From Candidatus Blautia intestinigallinarum (GTDB lineage Bacteria; Bacillota; Clostridia; Lachnospirales; Lachnospiraceae): a DNA stretch of 64,000 nucleotides. The notes under the pieces were generated by a model that was not told the DNA's origin, made no database searches, and saw nothing but the letters and a program-made list of their open reading frames with translations. The stretch lies in assembly GCA_019112635.1 (NCBI GenBank), contig DXIX01000002.1, positions 84,823 through 148,822 on the forward strand, read 5' to 3'. Below are positions 52,527-61,701 of the stretch, piece by piece. The translations under genes were made by a program, and so were the position numbers. Position 1 is the stretch's first letter; each line of letters opens with the position of its first letter.

Positions 52527-53621
52527 ATGAACTGGAAAGATGAATTAAAAGAAAACATGACAACAGCAGGAGAATTAAAAGATTTCCTGAACTTGACAGA
52601 TGAAGAGACTGTTCAGATGGATAAAATTCTGGAACAATTTCCCATGACTGTGACCAGATACTATCTCTCTCTTATTAACCGTGACGATCCGAAGGATCCC
52701 ATCCGCCGTATGTGCATCCCGACAATCAGTGAAAACGACCTCTCCGGAACCTTCGACACCAGCGGTGAGGAAAGCAACACCATTATGCCGGGTCTGCAGC
52801 ACAAATACGCTCAGACAGCCATGATTCTGTCCACCAACCGTTGTGCTATGTACTGCCGCCACTGCTTCCGCAAGAGACTTGTGGGAGTTCCCAACGACGA
52901 AATACTGGAAAATTTTGACGAGATGGCTGACTACATAGAGAAACACAGCGAAATCACCAATGTGCTGATCTCCGGCGGAGATGCCTTCCTGATCAACAAC
53001 AGTGCCATTCGCCGGTATCTGGAGACCTTCAGTGCCATCGATCACCTGGACCTGATCCGTTTCGGCACCAGAACCCCTGTCGTATTTCCCGCAAGAATCT
53101 ACGATGACCCGGAGCTTCTGGATATCATCCGTGAATTCTCTGCCCAAAAACAGATCTATGTGGTCACTCACTTTAATCATCCCAATGAATTCACTGAGGA
53201 ATCCAAAAAAGCAATCAAAGCACTTCAGGCCGCCGGCGCAGTGCTTCGAAACCAGACCGTTCTCCTTCGGGGCGTCAACGACAATTCCGAGACCATGGGT
53301 CGGATCTTAAAGCTTCTGACCAGCTGGGGAATCGTTCCTTACTATATTTTCCAGTGCCGTCCTGTCTCCGGAGTCGGAGGACATTTTCAGGTTCCTCTGA
53401 TGGAAGGCTATCAGATTGTTGAAAAAGCAAAATACATGCAGAACGGACAAGGCAAAGGGGTCCGCTATGTGCTGAGCAACACCAAGGGAAAAATCGAGAT
53501 TCTGGGACAGCTCGACAAGACTCATATGGTATTCAAATATCATCAGTCGAAATACCCGGAGAACCGCGGCAAGATTCTGATCGAAGAAATCACTCCTGAT
53601 CAGGCATGGATTGACGGCTGA
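52527..53621 (+). CDS. KamA-family radical SAM aminomutase-like protein
   Basis: 364 residues. Radical SAM motif CAMYCRHC (CxxxCxxC), GGDAFL, and the lysine-aminomutase-like N-terminal region PMTVTRYYLSLINRDDPKDPI. The C-terminal PLP-lysine motif PGGGGK of lysine 2,3-aminomutase is not seen; the region reads RYVLSNTKGKIEILG. The protein is about 50 residues shorter than classical KamA. Substrate is therefore uncertain. ATG 52527 with AAGGAGT. Apparently a single gene; the gap 52357-52526 is AT-rich with no clear terminator. Confidence 0.87.
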   Translation: MNWKDELKENMTTAGELKDFLNLTDEETVQMDKILEQFPMTVTRYYLSLINRDDPKDPIRRMCIPTISENDLSGTFDTSGEESNTIMPGLQHKYAQTAMILSTNRCAMYCRHCFRKRLVGVPNDEILENFDEMADYIEKHSEITNVLISGGDAFLINNSAIRRYLETFSAIDHLDLIRFGTRTPVVFPARIYDDPELLDIIREFSAQKQIYVVTHFNHPNEFTEESKKAIKALQAAGAVLRNQTVLLRGVNDNSETMGRILKLLTSWGIVPYYIFQCRPVSGVGGHFQVPLMEGYQIVEKAKYMQNGQGKGVRYVLSNTKGKIEILGQLDKTHMVFKYHQSKYPENRGKILIEEITPDQAWIDG

Positions 53622-53633
53622 TTTTTGGAAGAC

Positions 53634-53685
53634 TTGTCACTGTGAATTCCTGTGTTATAATGAATTCAAGACTCACTTATGAGTC
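53634..53685 (+). promoter_or_regulatory. Promoter and palindrome ahead of the sucrose regulator
   Basis: -35 TTGTCA (53634-53639), 16-nt spacer, -10 TATAAT (53656-53661). Just downstream, GACTC-N6-GAGTC (53670-53685) is a small dyad that could be an operator. Confidence 0.6.
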
Positions 53686-53744
53686 CTGGAACGGATAAAT
53701 CCAAAACATCCGAAATGTCTTATAAAAATTACAGGAGCAAAATT

Positions 53745-54716
53745 ATGACAATCAAAGAAATCGCCCAGCTCGCCGGTGTATCCAGTGCGGCAGTATCCAG
53801 ATACTTAAACGGCGGGTATGTGAGCGAAGAAAAAAAGCAACAAATTCGAAAAGTAATCGAAAAAACCGGCTACCGTCCCTCTATTCAGGCAAGAATTCTG
53901 CGCACGAAACATTCCCGCCTCATCGGCGTCGTAGTTCCCAAAATCAGTTCCGAATCCATCAGCCGTATCACCGATGGAATTGGACAGGTACTCGGCCAGC
54001 GCAATTATCACATGCTGCTTGCCACCACAGACAACCAGCCCCTCAAAGAACTGGAATACATGGAGATTTTCCAAAATTATCCGGTGGACGGAATCATTCT
54101 CATCGCCACGATCCTGACCAAAAAACATCGGAAATTTCTAAAAGAATCTAAAATTCCCATCGTTGTCATCGGGCAGCACACACAGGATGCCAGCTGCATT
54201 TTTCATGACGATTACCGGGCTGCCAAGGAGCTTGCATCCCGCCTTGCAGGAAAAAGCCGCGGAAAAATTGCCTACCTGGCAGTCACACGGGAAGATCTGG
54301 CTGCCGGTGCCAGCCGGGAAGACGGGTTGAATGCCGGGCTGCAGCAGGCGGGAAAATCTCTTGGAACAGACTGCCGGGCTGAAGCTTCCTTTACCATCGA
54401 ATCCGGTTTCGAAAAGACTTGTGAACTTTTGAAAAAATATTCTGATATCGATATCATATTTTGTGCTACCGACACCATAGCGGCCGGAGCTCTGGAAGCA
54501 ATCTTAAAACATTTTCCTGAGCGAAGAGAAAAGATCACCGTTGCCGGTTTTGGGGATAACCAGTTCCTGAAAGCCGTGACCGGAGGAATTCCCACCGTGC
54601 ATTTTGGCTATAAAACCAGTGGAATCAAGGGCGCTGAACTGATCACAGACATGTTGGAACAGGACCAGAATATTCCCATTCAAATGAAACTTGGATATGA
54701 GCTTAGAAACATCTAA
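53745..54716 (+). CDS. LacI-family repressor of the sucrose genes (ScrR-like)
   Basis: 323 residues. N-terminal LacI HTH MTIKEIAQLAGVSSAAVSRYLNGGYVS with hinge helix, then a periplasmic-binding-type effector domain (about 60-320). ATG 53745 follows AGGAGC by 6 nt; a longer frame upstream has no site. Located directly before the sucrose PTS and hydrolase genes, it is likely their repressor through the operator at 54797. Confidence 0.92.
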   Translation: MTIKEIAQLAGVSSAAVSRYLNGGYVSEEKKQQIRKVIEKTGYRPSIQARILRTKHSRLIGVVVPKISSESISRITDGIGQVLGQRNYHMLLATTDNQPLKELEYMEIFQNYPVDGIILIATILTKKHRKFLKESKIPIVVIGQHTQDASCIFHDDYRAAKELASRLAGKSRGKIAYLAVTREDLAAGASREDGLNAGLQQAGKSLGTDCRAEASFTIESGFEKTCELLKKYSDIDIIFCATDTIAAGALEAILKHFPERREKITVAGFGDNQFLKAVTGGIPTVHFGYKTSGIKGAELITDMLEQDQNIPIQMKLGYELRNI

Positions 54717-54748
54717 ATTTTATACAAAAACAAATCTCTAAAATTAGT

Positions 54749-54780
54749 AAAAATGCCATCTGTACAAATGGCATTTTTTT
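54749..54780 (+). terminator. Terminator after the sucrose regulator
   Basis: AATGCCAT / ATGGCATT arms with loop CTGTACAA, followed by a run of T. It separates the regulator from the PTS gene. Confidence 0.9.
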
Positions 54781-54796
54781 TATTAAACTTAATACA

Positions 54797-54810
54797 TGAA
54801 ATCGATTACA
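54797..54810 (+). promoter_or_regulatory. Operator TGAAATCGATTACA (ScrR-type and/or cre)
   Basis: The 14-mer fits the LacI-family consensus TGNAANCGNTTNCA and also the CcpA cre consensus TGWAANCGNTNWCA. It lies 13 nt before the ribosome site of the PTS gene, positioned for repression. Confidence 0.75.
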
Positions 54811-54834
54811 CATTTTGTTTGAGGAGGAGAAACT

Positions 54835-56751
54835 ATGGATTACAGAAAAACCGCACAGGAAATTCTAAATCTTGTCGGCGGAAGCAAGAACATTGTGTCT
54901 GCGGCCCACTGTGCCACAAGACTTCGTCTTGTCATTGCAGACAATGAGAAAGCCGACAAAACCAGTATCGAGAATGTGGACGGCGTCAAGGGTGTGTTTG
55001 AGGCATCCGGACAGCTTCAGATCATCCTCGGCACAGGAACTGTCAACAAAGTCTATGATGAATTCATACAGCTCGGCGGAATCACTGCCAGCTCCAAGGC
55101 TGAGGCAAAAGAAGCTGCCGCCCAGAAGCAAAATGTCTTCATGCGTGCCATCAAGCTGCTGGGAGATGTCTTCGTTCCCATCATCCCTGCCATCGTGGCC
55201 AGTGGTTTTCTGATGGGAATTATGAACACTCTGAATTTCATGATCTCCAACGGATATCTGAACATCGGTACTTCCAGTTCTATCTATGTCTTTGCCGATC
55301 TGTTCAGTAACACGGCCTACTCCTTTTTGCAGATTCTGATCGGCTTCTCAGCAGCAAAAGCGTTCGGTGCCAACCCCTATCTGGGCGCAGTCATCGGTAT
55401 GATCATGATTCACCCCAGTCTGCAGAACGCCTACACAGTCGCCGAGCAGGGAGTACAAGCAACCCAGTCTGTATTCTTTGGCCTCTACAATATTGATATG
55501 GTCGGATACCAGGGCCATGTCATCCCGGTTGTCATCGCGGCCTGGCTGCTGTCTGTCATTGAAAAGAAATTACATAAAATTGTTCCTGAAGTGTTAGACT
55601 TGTTTGTGACACCTCTGGTCAGTGTATTTGTGACCGGATATCTGACCCTGGCTGCTGTAGGCCCTGTCTTCGTCTGGGCTGAGAACGCAGTCCTCAGTGC
55701 CATCCAGTGGCTTCTGACTCTGCCTCTTGGACTGGGAAGTCTGGTCATGGGCGCTCTGTATGCCCCCACCGTTGTCACCGGTATTCATCAAATGTATACA
55801 GCCATTGACATTGGACAGCTGGCACAATACGGTGTCACCTACTGGCTGCCTCTGGCAAGTGCCGCCAATGTGGCACAGGGTGCAGCAGCTTTAGCCGTTG
55901 CCTTGAAATCCAAAGATAAAAAAATCAAATCCCTGGCTCTTCCCTCTTCCCTGAGCGCTTTCATGGGAATCACGGAACCGGCCATCTTCGGTGTCAACCT
56001 GCGTTTCTTCAAGCCTTTCATCGCAGGCTGTATCGGAGGCGGATTCGGAGCTCTTTATGCCTCCATCGTACAACTGGGAGCCAGCGGAACCGGCGTGACA
56101 GGTATCTTTGGAATCCTGCTCTGCCTGAATCAGCCCCTTCAATATGTGATTGAGATGGTTATTGCTGTCGGTGTCGCCTTTGTAATCTCTTTCATTCTCT
56201 ATAAAGATGAGAAGCCTGCAGCCCAGGAAACAGCTGCCGCACCTGCAGCGCCCCAGAATAATGCCGAAGAAATTGCAACGCAGAATACCCCCTGTGAGGA
56301 AACTCTCGTAAGTCCTGCAAAAGGCAAAATTATTCCTCTCTCAGATGTGAGCGATGATACTTTCGCCGCAGAGATTCTCGGTTCCACCATTGCCATTGAA
56401 CCGGAGAATGGAGCCATCCTGGCCCCCTGCGACGCACAAGTTGCCAATATTTATGACACTGGCCACGCAGTCTGCCTGATCACACCGGCCGGCGGCGAAC
56501 TTTTGATTCACATTGGAATCGACACCGTACAGATGAATGGTGCCGGATTCACCAAGAAAGTAAAAGACGGCGATCAGGTTCACGCAGGAGATGTTTTAAT
56601 TGAAGCGGATCTGGATGCGATCCGATCTGCAGGACATCCCACGACAACCATGTTGATTCTTACCAACGCTGAAGATTTTGCCTCTGTGGAAAAAGCCGAA
56701 CCTGGACAAATCACACCCACAGATTCTATTATGAAATATAAAAAAGACTAA
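54835..56751 (+). CDS. scrA: Sucrose-type PTS permease, EIIBCA
   Basis: 638 residues. EIIB (1-90) with phospho-cysteine in AAHCATRLRLV; EIIC (about 100-465), about ten helices with GAVIGMIMIHPSL and the sugar-site region GITEPAIFGVNLRF; a Pro/Ala linker; EIIA of the Crr type (about 490-638) with the phospho-His in LLIHIGIDTVQMNG. Imports and phosphorylates a beta-glucoside/sucrose-class sugar; sucrose is inferred from the GH32 gene 23 nt downstream and the regulator upstream. Confidence 0.93.
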   Translation: MDYRKTAQEILNLVGGSKNIVSAAHCATRLRLVIADNEKADKTSIENVDGVKGVFEASGQLQIILGTGTVNKVYDEFIQLGGITASSKAEAKEAAAQKQNVFMRAIKLLGDVFVPIIPAIVASGFLMGIMNTLNFMISNGYLNIGTSSSIYVFADLFSNTAYSFLQILIGFSAAKAFGANPYLGAVIGMIMIHPSLQNAYTVAEQGVQATQSVFFGLYNIDMVGYQGHVIPVVIAAWLLSVIEKKLHKIVPEVLDLFVTPLVSVFVTGYLTLAAVGPVFVWAENAVLSAIQWLLTLPLGLGSLVMGALYAPTVVTGIHQMYTAIDIGQLAQYGVTYWLPLASAANVAQGAAALAVALKSKDKKIKSLALPSSLSAFMGITEPAIFGVNLRFFKPFIAGCIGGGFGALYASIVQLGASGTGVTGIFGILLCLNQPLQYVIEMVIAVGVAFVISFILYKDEKPAAQETAAAPAAPQNNAEEIATQNTPCEETLVSPAKGKIIPLSDVSDDTFAAEILGSTIAIEPENGAILAPCDAQVANIYDTGHAVCLITPAGGELLIHIGIDTVQMNGAGFTKKVKDGDQVHAGDVLIEADLDAIRSAGHPTTTMLILTNAEDFASVEKAEPGQITPTDSIMKYKKD

Positions 56752-56774
56752 AGAACAGGAGTGTCGGTTAAACT

Positions 56775-58184
56775 ATGAATGCAATGACCAAAGACCTGAG
56801 CAGCTTAGTGAAAAAAGCAGAATCCCATTCTTTTTGCGGGCAGTACCGCCAGCGGTTTCATCTGATGCCTCCGGTGGGATGGCTCAATGATCCCAATGGA
56901 TTGTGTCAGTTTCACAATGTTTATCACGCATTTTTCCAGTATTCCCCCTTCGACCCCCAAGGCGGTCTGAAGCTTTGGGGACATTCCACCAGTACAGACA
57001 TGGTTCACTGGGATTATCAGGGCGCAGCCCTTTTCCCGGATCAGCCTTTTGACTGCACGGGTGTTTATTCCGGTTGTGCCTTCGTGGAAGAGGATACTAT
57101 GTATCTGTACTACACGGGAAATGTGAAACTGGAAGACGGTGACTACGACTATGTACATTCCGGAAGAGAAGGAAATACCGTTCTGGTGACAAGCAGTGAT
57201 GGAAGTACCTTTGGCCGCAAGCGCCTGTTAATGAAAAACAGCGACTATCCCTCCAACCTCAGCTGCCATGTCCGTGACCCAAAAGTCTGGAAACAAGATA
57301 ACCGCTATTACATGCTCCAGGGCGCCCGCAGTAAAAATGATGTGGGAATGGCAGTACTCTTCTCTTCGGAAGATAAAGTCCACTGGAAAGCAGAAAAAGA
57401 AATCAAAACCCCTTATGATTTCGGTTATATGTGGGAATGTCCGGATTATTTTTCCATAGATGAGTATCAGATTCTCTCTGCGTCTGTGCAGGGATTGAAT
57501 GGCGGCATCTGGAAAGACCGGAATGTCTATCAGTCCGGCTACTTTCTGGTGGAAGGAGATCTGACTGAAGACTGCCAGCTTTCCTCCTATCATCTGTGGG
57601 ACTATGGATTTGACTATTACGCCCCCCAGAGCTTTCAGACGGAAGACGGAAGGATCGTTCTCACTGCGTGGATGGGAATGCCGGACTGTGAAGAATATGG
57701 CAATCAGCCCACCATTGACGAAGGATGGCAGCACTGCTTTACTTTTCCCCGGGAAATCTTTACAAAAGACGGAAAAATCTGTCAGCGCCCGGTACAAGAG
57801 CTGAAGCGGCAGATCACTCAGACCCAAAAGGCTGAACATTCTTTTCAGGCAGAAGGAAAAACAGCCTATTTGGTCAGTATCCAAAATATCCTGGACAATC
57901 ATTTTTATGTCCGTTTAAGCGAAGAACTGATCCTGGAATATGAACAGAATCGTTTCCAAATGCGTTTTGCCAATCCGGATAAAAACGGCCTTTCCGCCGG
58001 CCGTGGTATCCGGTATCTGGATATGGATCACATCGAGAATATCACCATTCTCGCAGATGTTTCTTCCGTGGAAGTATTTGTCAATGACGGAGAGGCTGTC
58101 TTCTCCACCAGGTATTATCCCAGACAGTACTCCCTTGACATTCAGTCCAAAGGAGCACAGATATGCTTCTCTGAACTGAGATAA
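56775..58184 (+). CDS. scrB: Sucrose-6-phosphate hydrolase, GH32
   Basis: 469 residues. Five-bladed propeller with nucleophile Asp in GWLNDPNG, transition-state Asp in HVRDPKVW and acid/base Glu in MWECPDYF, then a C-terminal beta-sandwich (about 340-469) ending VEVFVNDGEAVFSTRYYP. Splits sucrose-6-phosphate from the PTS into glucose-6-phosphate and fructose. Second gene of the scrAB operon. Confidence 0.94.
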   Translation: MNAMTKDLSSLVKKAESHSFCGQYRQRFHLMPPVGWLNDPNGLCQFHNVYHAFFQYSPFDPQGGLKLWGHSTSTDMVHWDYQGAALFPDQPFDCTGVYSGCAFVEEDTMYLYYTGNVKLEDGDYDYVHSGREGNTVLVTSSDGSTFGRKRLLMKNSDYPSNLSCHVRDPKVWKQDNRYYMLQGARSKNDVGMAVLFSSEDKVHWKAEKEIKTPYDFGYMWECPDYFSIDEYQILSASVQGLNGGIWKDRNVYQSGYFLVEGDLTEDCQLSSYHLWDYGFDYYAPQSFQTEDGRIVLTAWMGMPDCEEYGNQPTIDEGWQHCFTFPREIFTKDGKICQRPVQELKRQITQTQKAEHSFQAEGKTAYLVSIQNILDNHFYVRLSEELILEYEQNRFQMRFANPDKNGLSAGRGIRYLDMDHIENITILADVSSVEVFVNDGEAVFSTRYYPRQYSLDIQSKGAQICFSELR

Positions 58185-58216
58185 ATTCTTATATGCATTT
58201 ATACTAAAAAAACAAT

Positions 58217-58258
58217 GAAAATGTCCGGTTCCTGCTGTTCAGGTTCCGGACATTTTTC
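58217..58258. terminator. Bidirectional terminator
   Basis: AAAATGTCCGG / CCGGACATTTT arms with an inner loop, A and T runs on either side, between scrB and the convergent nitrilase gene. Confidence 0.88.
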
Positions 58259-58272
58259 TCTCTTTCTAAAAT

Positions 58273-59100
58273 TTACAGTTTTTCCAAGCGATACAAATCC
58301 AGACGGCGGCTTTCCAAAAGAGGAAGGTCTCTGCGGATCCTTGTGATTTCATCCAGATTCAGCTCCTGGATCAACACTCCCTCTTTCTCGTCCAGCTGGC
58401 CCAGAACATTTCCCCAGGGATCTGTCACAATCGAATGTCCCCAGGATGTATAACTGCTCTCCAGATCTCTGGCTGGCGCCGTGCCCAGCATGTATACCTG
58501 ATTATCCAGGGCCCGCGCACGGAAAGATAATTCCCAGTGTGCCGGCCCTGTGGTCATATTAAAAGCCCCTGGAATCAGAATAATCCGCGCTCCCTCCTGT
58601 GCCATCAGACGGGAAAGCTCCGGAAATCGAATATCAAAACAGATACAGATTCCCATGCGTCCAAATTCTGTGTCAAACACGGTTACTTTGTCACCTGCCG
58701 CCAGCGTATCAGACTCTTTGAAATATTGCCCGCCAGTCACATTGATATCAAACAGATGCATTTTTCTATGTTTGGCAATCTGACGTCCTTCCCGGTCAAA
58801 TACATAGGCCGTGTTGTACACCCTTCCTTCCTCGTCCACTTCCGGGATGGATCCGGCCGACAGATAAATCTTCTCTTCCTTTGCCATTTTGCTAAGTTCC
58901 TGCCAGCTCTCTCCCCCTTCTCTCTCTGCGTACGCCGGGAATAAATCTGTCTGATAAGGACAGTTAAACATCTCCGGCAATGTGACCAGATCCGGCCTCT
59001 CCGTTCTCAGACTGCGCAGCTTCTCTCTCACTGCATGAAGATTTTCCCTTTTATCTTCTGATACCTTCGTCTGCAGCAATGCCACCTTCATCGTATTCAT
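58273..59100 (-). CDS. Carbon-nitrogen hydrolase of the nitrilase superfamily (omega-amidase-like)
   Basis: 275 residues. Catalytic Glu in VTLPEMFNCPY, Lys in AKHRKMHLFDIN and Cys in GICICFDIRFPEL; the second Glu is likely in EREGGESWQ. The pattern resembles Nit2/omega-amidases, which hydrolyse alpha-ketoglutaramate-type amides. ATG 59100 with GGAGGTG 7 nt upstream; the longer frame (to 59217) lacks a site. Divergent from the AraC gene. Confidence 0.88.
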   Translation of the reverse strand: MNTMKVALLQTKVSEDKRENLHAVREKLRSLRTERPDLVTLPEMFNCPYQTDLFPAYAEREGGESWQELSKMAKEEKIYLSAGSIPEVDEEGRVYNTAYVFDREGRQIAKHRKMHLFDINVTGGQYFKESDTLAAGDKVTVFDTEFGRMGICICFDIRFPELSRLMAQEGARIILIPGAFNMTTGPAHWELSFRARALDNQVYMLGTAPARDLESSYTSWGHSIVTDPWGNVLGQLDEKEGVLIQELNLDEITRIRRDLPLLESRRLDLYRLEKL

Positions 59101-59231
59101 ATATCCGCACCTCCATTCAAAACTCGCTCTCTTTCCCTTTTGTCTTACTGTAATCATATCAAAATGATGATATTTTACAAGACATTTTCCCTGCTCCGGC
59201 TTAAAATAGACTTGCAAGGAGGCAAAGATCC

Positions 59232-60068
59232 ATGAAAAAAGAAAGCCGGACAGTCCGATATGACAGAGAACTGCAATTGGAAGCCTACTGCTTCCAGGGA
59301 ATTACCCAGCCCTTTCCCAATCACATCCATGAGTATTATGTCATCGGACTTGTGGAACAGGGAGAGCGCACTTTACTCTGCAAAAATATTTCTTACACAA
59401 TCCAAAGAGGAAATCTCATTCTCTTCAATCCCGGAGACAGTCATTCCTGCGCTCAGAAAAGTCAGGGAACATTCAGCTACCGGGGATTAAATCTTTCTAA
59501 ATCTCTCATGCTGAAATTGTCGGAAGATATCACCGGCCGCAGGGAACTCCCGGTTTTCACGGAGAATGTCCTCTCACGCACAGAGCCTGCCTGTTATTTT
59601 CGTCTGCTTCATCAGGCAATCATGGAACATTCCGGAGAATTTGACCGCGAAGAAAATCTCTATCTCATGCTCTCCTGTCTTCTGGAAGAGTATGTCCAAG
59701 TGCCTTCTCCCAAGATTTGCGAAAATTATCCCCAGGAGATCGGGCAGGTCTGCAGTTTCATACGGCAGCACTACCGGGAACACTTATGCCTGGAACAGTT
59801 ATGCCAGTGTGCCGGTTTGAGTAAATCCACACTCCTTCGCGCTTTTACTAAATCTATGGGAATCACTCCCTATCGTTATCTTCAGTCTGTGCGGATCGAG
59901 AAGGCAAAAGAATTTCTGGAACATGGGTCCTCTTTGCTGGAAACTGCCATTCAGACTGGTTTTTCCGACCAAAGCCATTTTACTAATACGTTTCATGCTT
60001 TTATCGGGCTGACACCTGGCGCCTATCGGAAAATTTTTCAAAGTCCGAAAGACTCGTTCAATGAATAA
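59232..60068 (+). CDS. AraC-family regulator
   Basis: 278 residues. N-terminal cupin sensor domain (HIHEYYVIGLVEQGERTL, NPGDSHSC) and C-terminal double HTH (about 170-270: LCLEQLCQCAGLSKSTLLRAFTKSMGITPYRYLQSVRI, then TGFSDQSHFTNTFHAFIGLTPGAYRK). GCAAGGAGG upstream. It may have been linked with the DUF2000 gene now separated by the IS110 element; this is inferred from position only. Confidence 0.9.
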   Translation: MKKESRTVRYDRELQLEAYCFQGITQPFPNHIHEYYVIGLVEQGERTLLCKNISYTIQRGNLILFNPGDSHSCAQKSQGTFSYRGLNLSKSLMLKLSEDITGRRELPVFTENVLSRTEPACYFRLLHQAIMEHSGEFDREENLYLMLSCLLEEYVQVPSPKICENYPQEIGQVCSFIRQHYREHLCLEQLCQCAGLSKSTLLRAFTKSMGITPYRYLQSVRIEKAKEFLEHGSSLLETAIQTGFSDQSHFTNTFHAFIGLTPGAYRKIFQSPKDSFNE

Positions 60069-60147
60069 AAGTCTGCAAATAAAAAGTCAAGAAGAAATTA
60101 ATGAACTTTGAAAATTTTATACAGGTTGAAAAAAGAGTATCACAATA

Positions 60148-60170
60148 AGACCACCGCAGTGCGCTGGTCT
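60148..60170. repeat. Hairpin beyond the transposase stop, near the IS110 right end
   Basis: AGACCA (60148-60153) and TGGTCT (60165-60170) with inner CGC/GCG. It lies just beyond the transposase stop, where the IS end is expected. Confidence 0.45.
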
Positions 60171-60192
60171 GAAGTAAAGTATGGTATTGAAA

Positions 60193-61410
60193 TCAGCTTT
60201 CTTTGGATTCTTCCAGAGAAGCAAGGTATTCCCTTACCCGTCCGTAATAAATGCGGAGGAACTTATTGGCTCCGGCAGTCATATAGACATAATACGGCTT
60301 GCCTTCTGAGCGTTTTTTATCCATGAAGGCATAGACCGGATCATCTGCCGGAGAACGTTTGATCAATCCATCCATGATCTGAAACAGTGTTTTCCGCAGA
60401 CTCGGAGAGCCTTTCTTTGAAGTACGCACACTTTTCTGGTTTCGTTTTCCTGAATCATTTTTACCGGGATCAACACCAGCGAAGGCGGTAAGAGCTTCTC
60501 TATGGGTGAAACGGGTAACGTCTCCGATCTCGGCCATAAGCTGGGGACCAAGGGATGGACCGACACCGTTCATAGCCATAACGACCGGATATTCCGGGAG
60601 CGTGGCGGCAGTCTGATCCATTTTAATGCGGAGAGCCTCCACTGTCTGGGAAGCCGTGTTCAGCATTGTGACAGCCTGGCGTATCAGCGTTTTTGTGCTG
60701 TCATCTTTCGGAAATACCGCGATCAGGTCAGAAGAACTCTGATAGATCTTTTCCGCCTTTGAGACACTGAAGTGATAACCGTTGCGTTTGCACCACTTCT
60801 GGTAATGCTCTGTAAAGGCTTGCAGAGACTTGCTGCGTACACAGTCCACATGCCAGTAGGTGTAGACAAAGTCCACCCATTTCTGGGAGCCGTCACTGCG
60901 GGCAGGGCTGTCAAAGAAGTCATTGGCTCCGGGATAGGTTTGATCCAGAAGGGAAATGAGGTTGTTTTTCATAGCAGTTTTTTGGTCCATATAAAAACCA
61001 AACTGCCGGTTCATTGTTTTGAGTTGATTGCGTGTTTTATCCATACTTCCATATTGCTTCAGTTTTGCCCAGCGGTCAAGAGCATAGCGGGCGATTTTTT
61101 TCGAATCCGCTTTATCTGTCTTTGGAGTACGCAGAGAGTCATCCCCGAAATCCCTGATCAGGATGGGGTTGACAGCGCTGACAAAGATGCCTGCGTCAGA
61201 GAGCCAGTTGGCAACCGGTTCATAGTATCTGCCGGTATGCTCCATACAAACTTTGGTTTCTCCATCAAGGCTTTTGATCTGGTCAATAAGAGCGTTGATA
61301 GCAGACTGGGTATGGGGAATATCACAGGGCGGCATAAGAACCACATCGCCGGGCCTGCGGATGGTGACAGTACTTTTTCCTTTGGAAACATCGATACCAA
61401 CAGCGTTCAT
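60193..61410 (-). CDS. IS110-family transposase
   Basis: 405 residues. DEDD (RuvC-like) N-terminal domain with GIDVSKGKSTVTI, VCMEHTGRYYEPVANWL and RTPKTDKADSKKIARYA. C-terminal Transposase_20 domain MAMNGVGPSLGPQLMAEIGDVTRF, FAGVDPGKNDSGKR, then SKKGSPSLRK with the conserved serine. Apparently intact. ATG 61410 with AAAGGAGT. It inserted between the AraC gene and the DUF2000 gene. IS110 elements have no long terminal repeats, so exact ends cannot be set by eye. Confidence 0.95.
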   Translation of the reverse strand: MNAVGIDVSKGKSTVTIRRPGDVVLMPPCDIPHTQSAINALIDQIKSLDGETKVCMEHTGRYYEPVANWLSDAGIFVSAVNPILIRDFGDDSLRTPKTDKADSKKIARYALDRWAKLKQYGSMDKTRNQLKTMNRQFGFYMDQKTAMKNNLISLLDQTYPGANDFFDSPARSDGSQKWVDFVYTYWHVDCVRSKSLQAFTEHYQKWCKRNGYHFSVSKAEKIYQSSSDLIAVFPKDDSTKTLIRQAVTMLNTASQTVEALRIKMDQTAATLPEYPVVMAMNGVGPSLGPQLMAEIGDVTRFTHREALTAFAGVDPGKNDSGKRNQKSVRTSKKGSPSLRKTLFQIMDGLIKRSPADDPVYAFMDKKRSEGKPYYVYMTAGANKFLRIYYGRVREYLASLEESKES

Positions 61411-61429
61411 GATAAAGACTCCTTTGAAA

Positions 61430-61640
61430 TGAATTAGCAATGGTCAATACCAGATTTACTCATTGCCTATTCAATCTACTGGGGAAATCACACGAACGAG
61501 AAAGTTCAACCTGCGTAAAACGAATGCTGCAAATGAGGGCTGGTTGGCTGACTTTTATACGGACGTTAAGTCCTAGAAAGGAAAGGCCAGACCTATTGCC
61601 ACACTCATTCTAACAGCTTAAGCAACAAGATGGGTAATTC
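61430..61640 (-). mobile_element. Non-coding left end of the IS110 element, candidate bridge-RNA region
   Basis: About 200 nt upstream of the transposase without a usable ORF. In IS110-group elements this side encodes the bridge RNA that pairs with donor and target DNA. A small GGAC/GTCC hairpin (about 61563-61575) and a GGCC-containing stretch near 61587 are visible, but no full two-loop fold was derived. Boundaries are approximate. Confidence 0.4.
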
Positions 61641-61701
61641 CTTACTGGCTGTAAGGGGTATTAACCATAAATATATTGTAGTAGAAAGGAATTACGTGAC
61701 A

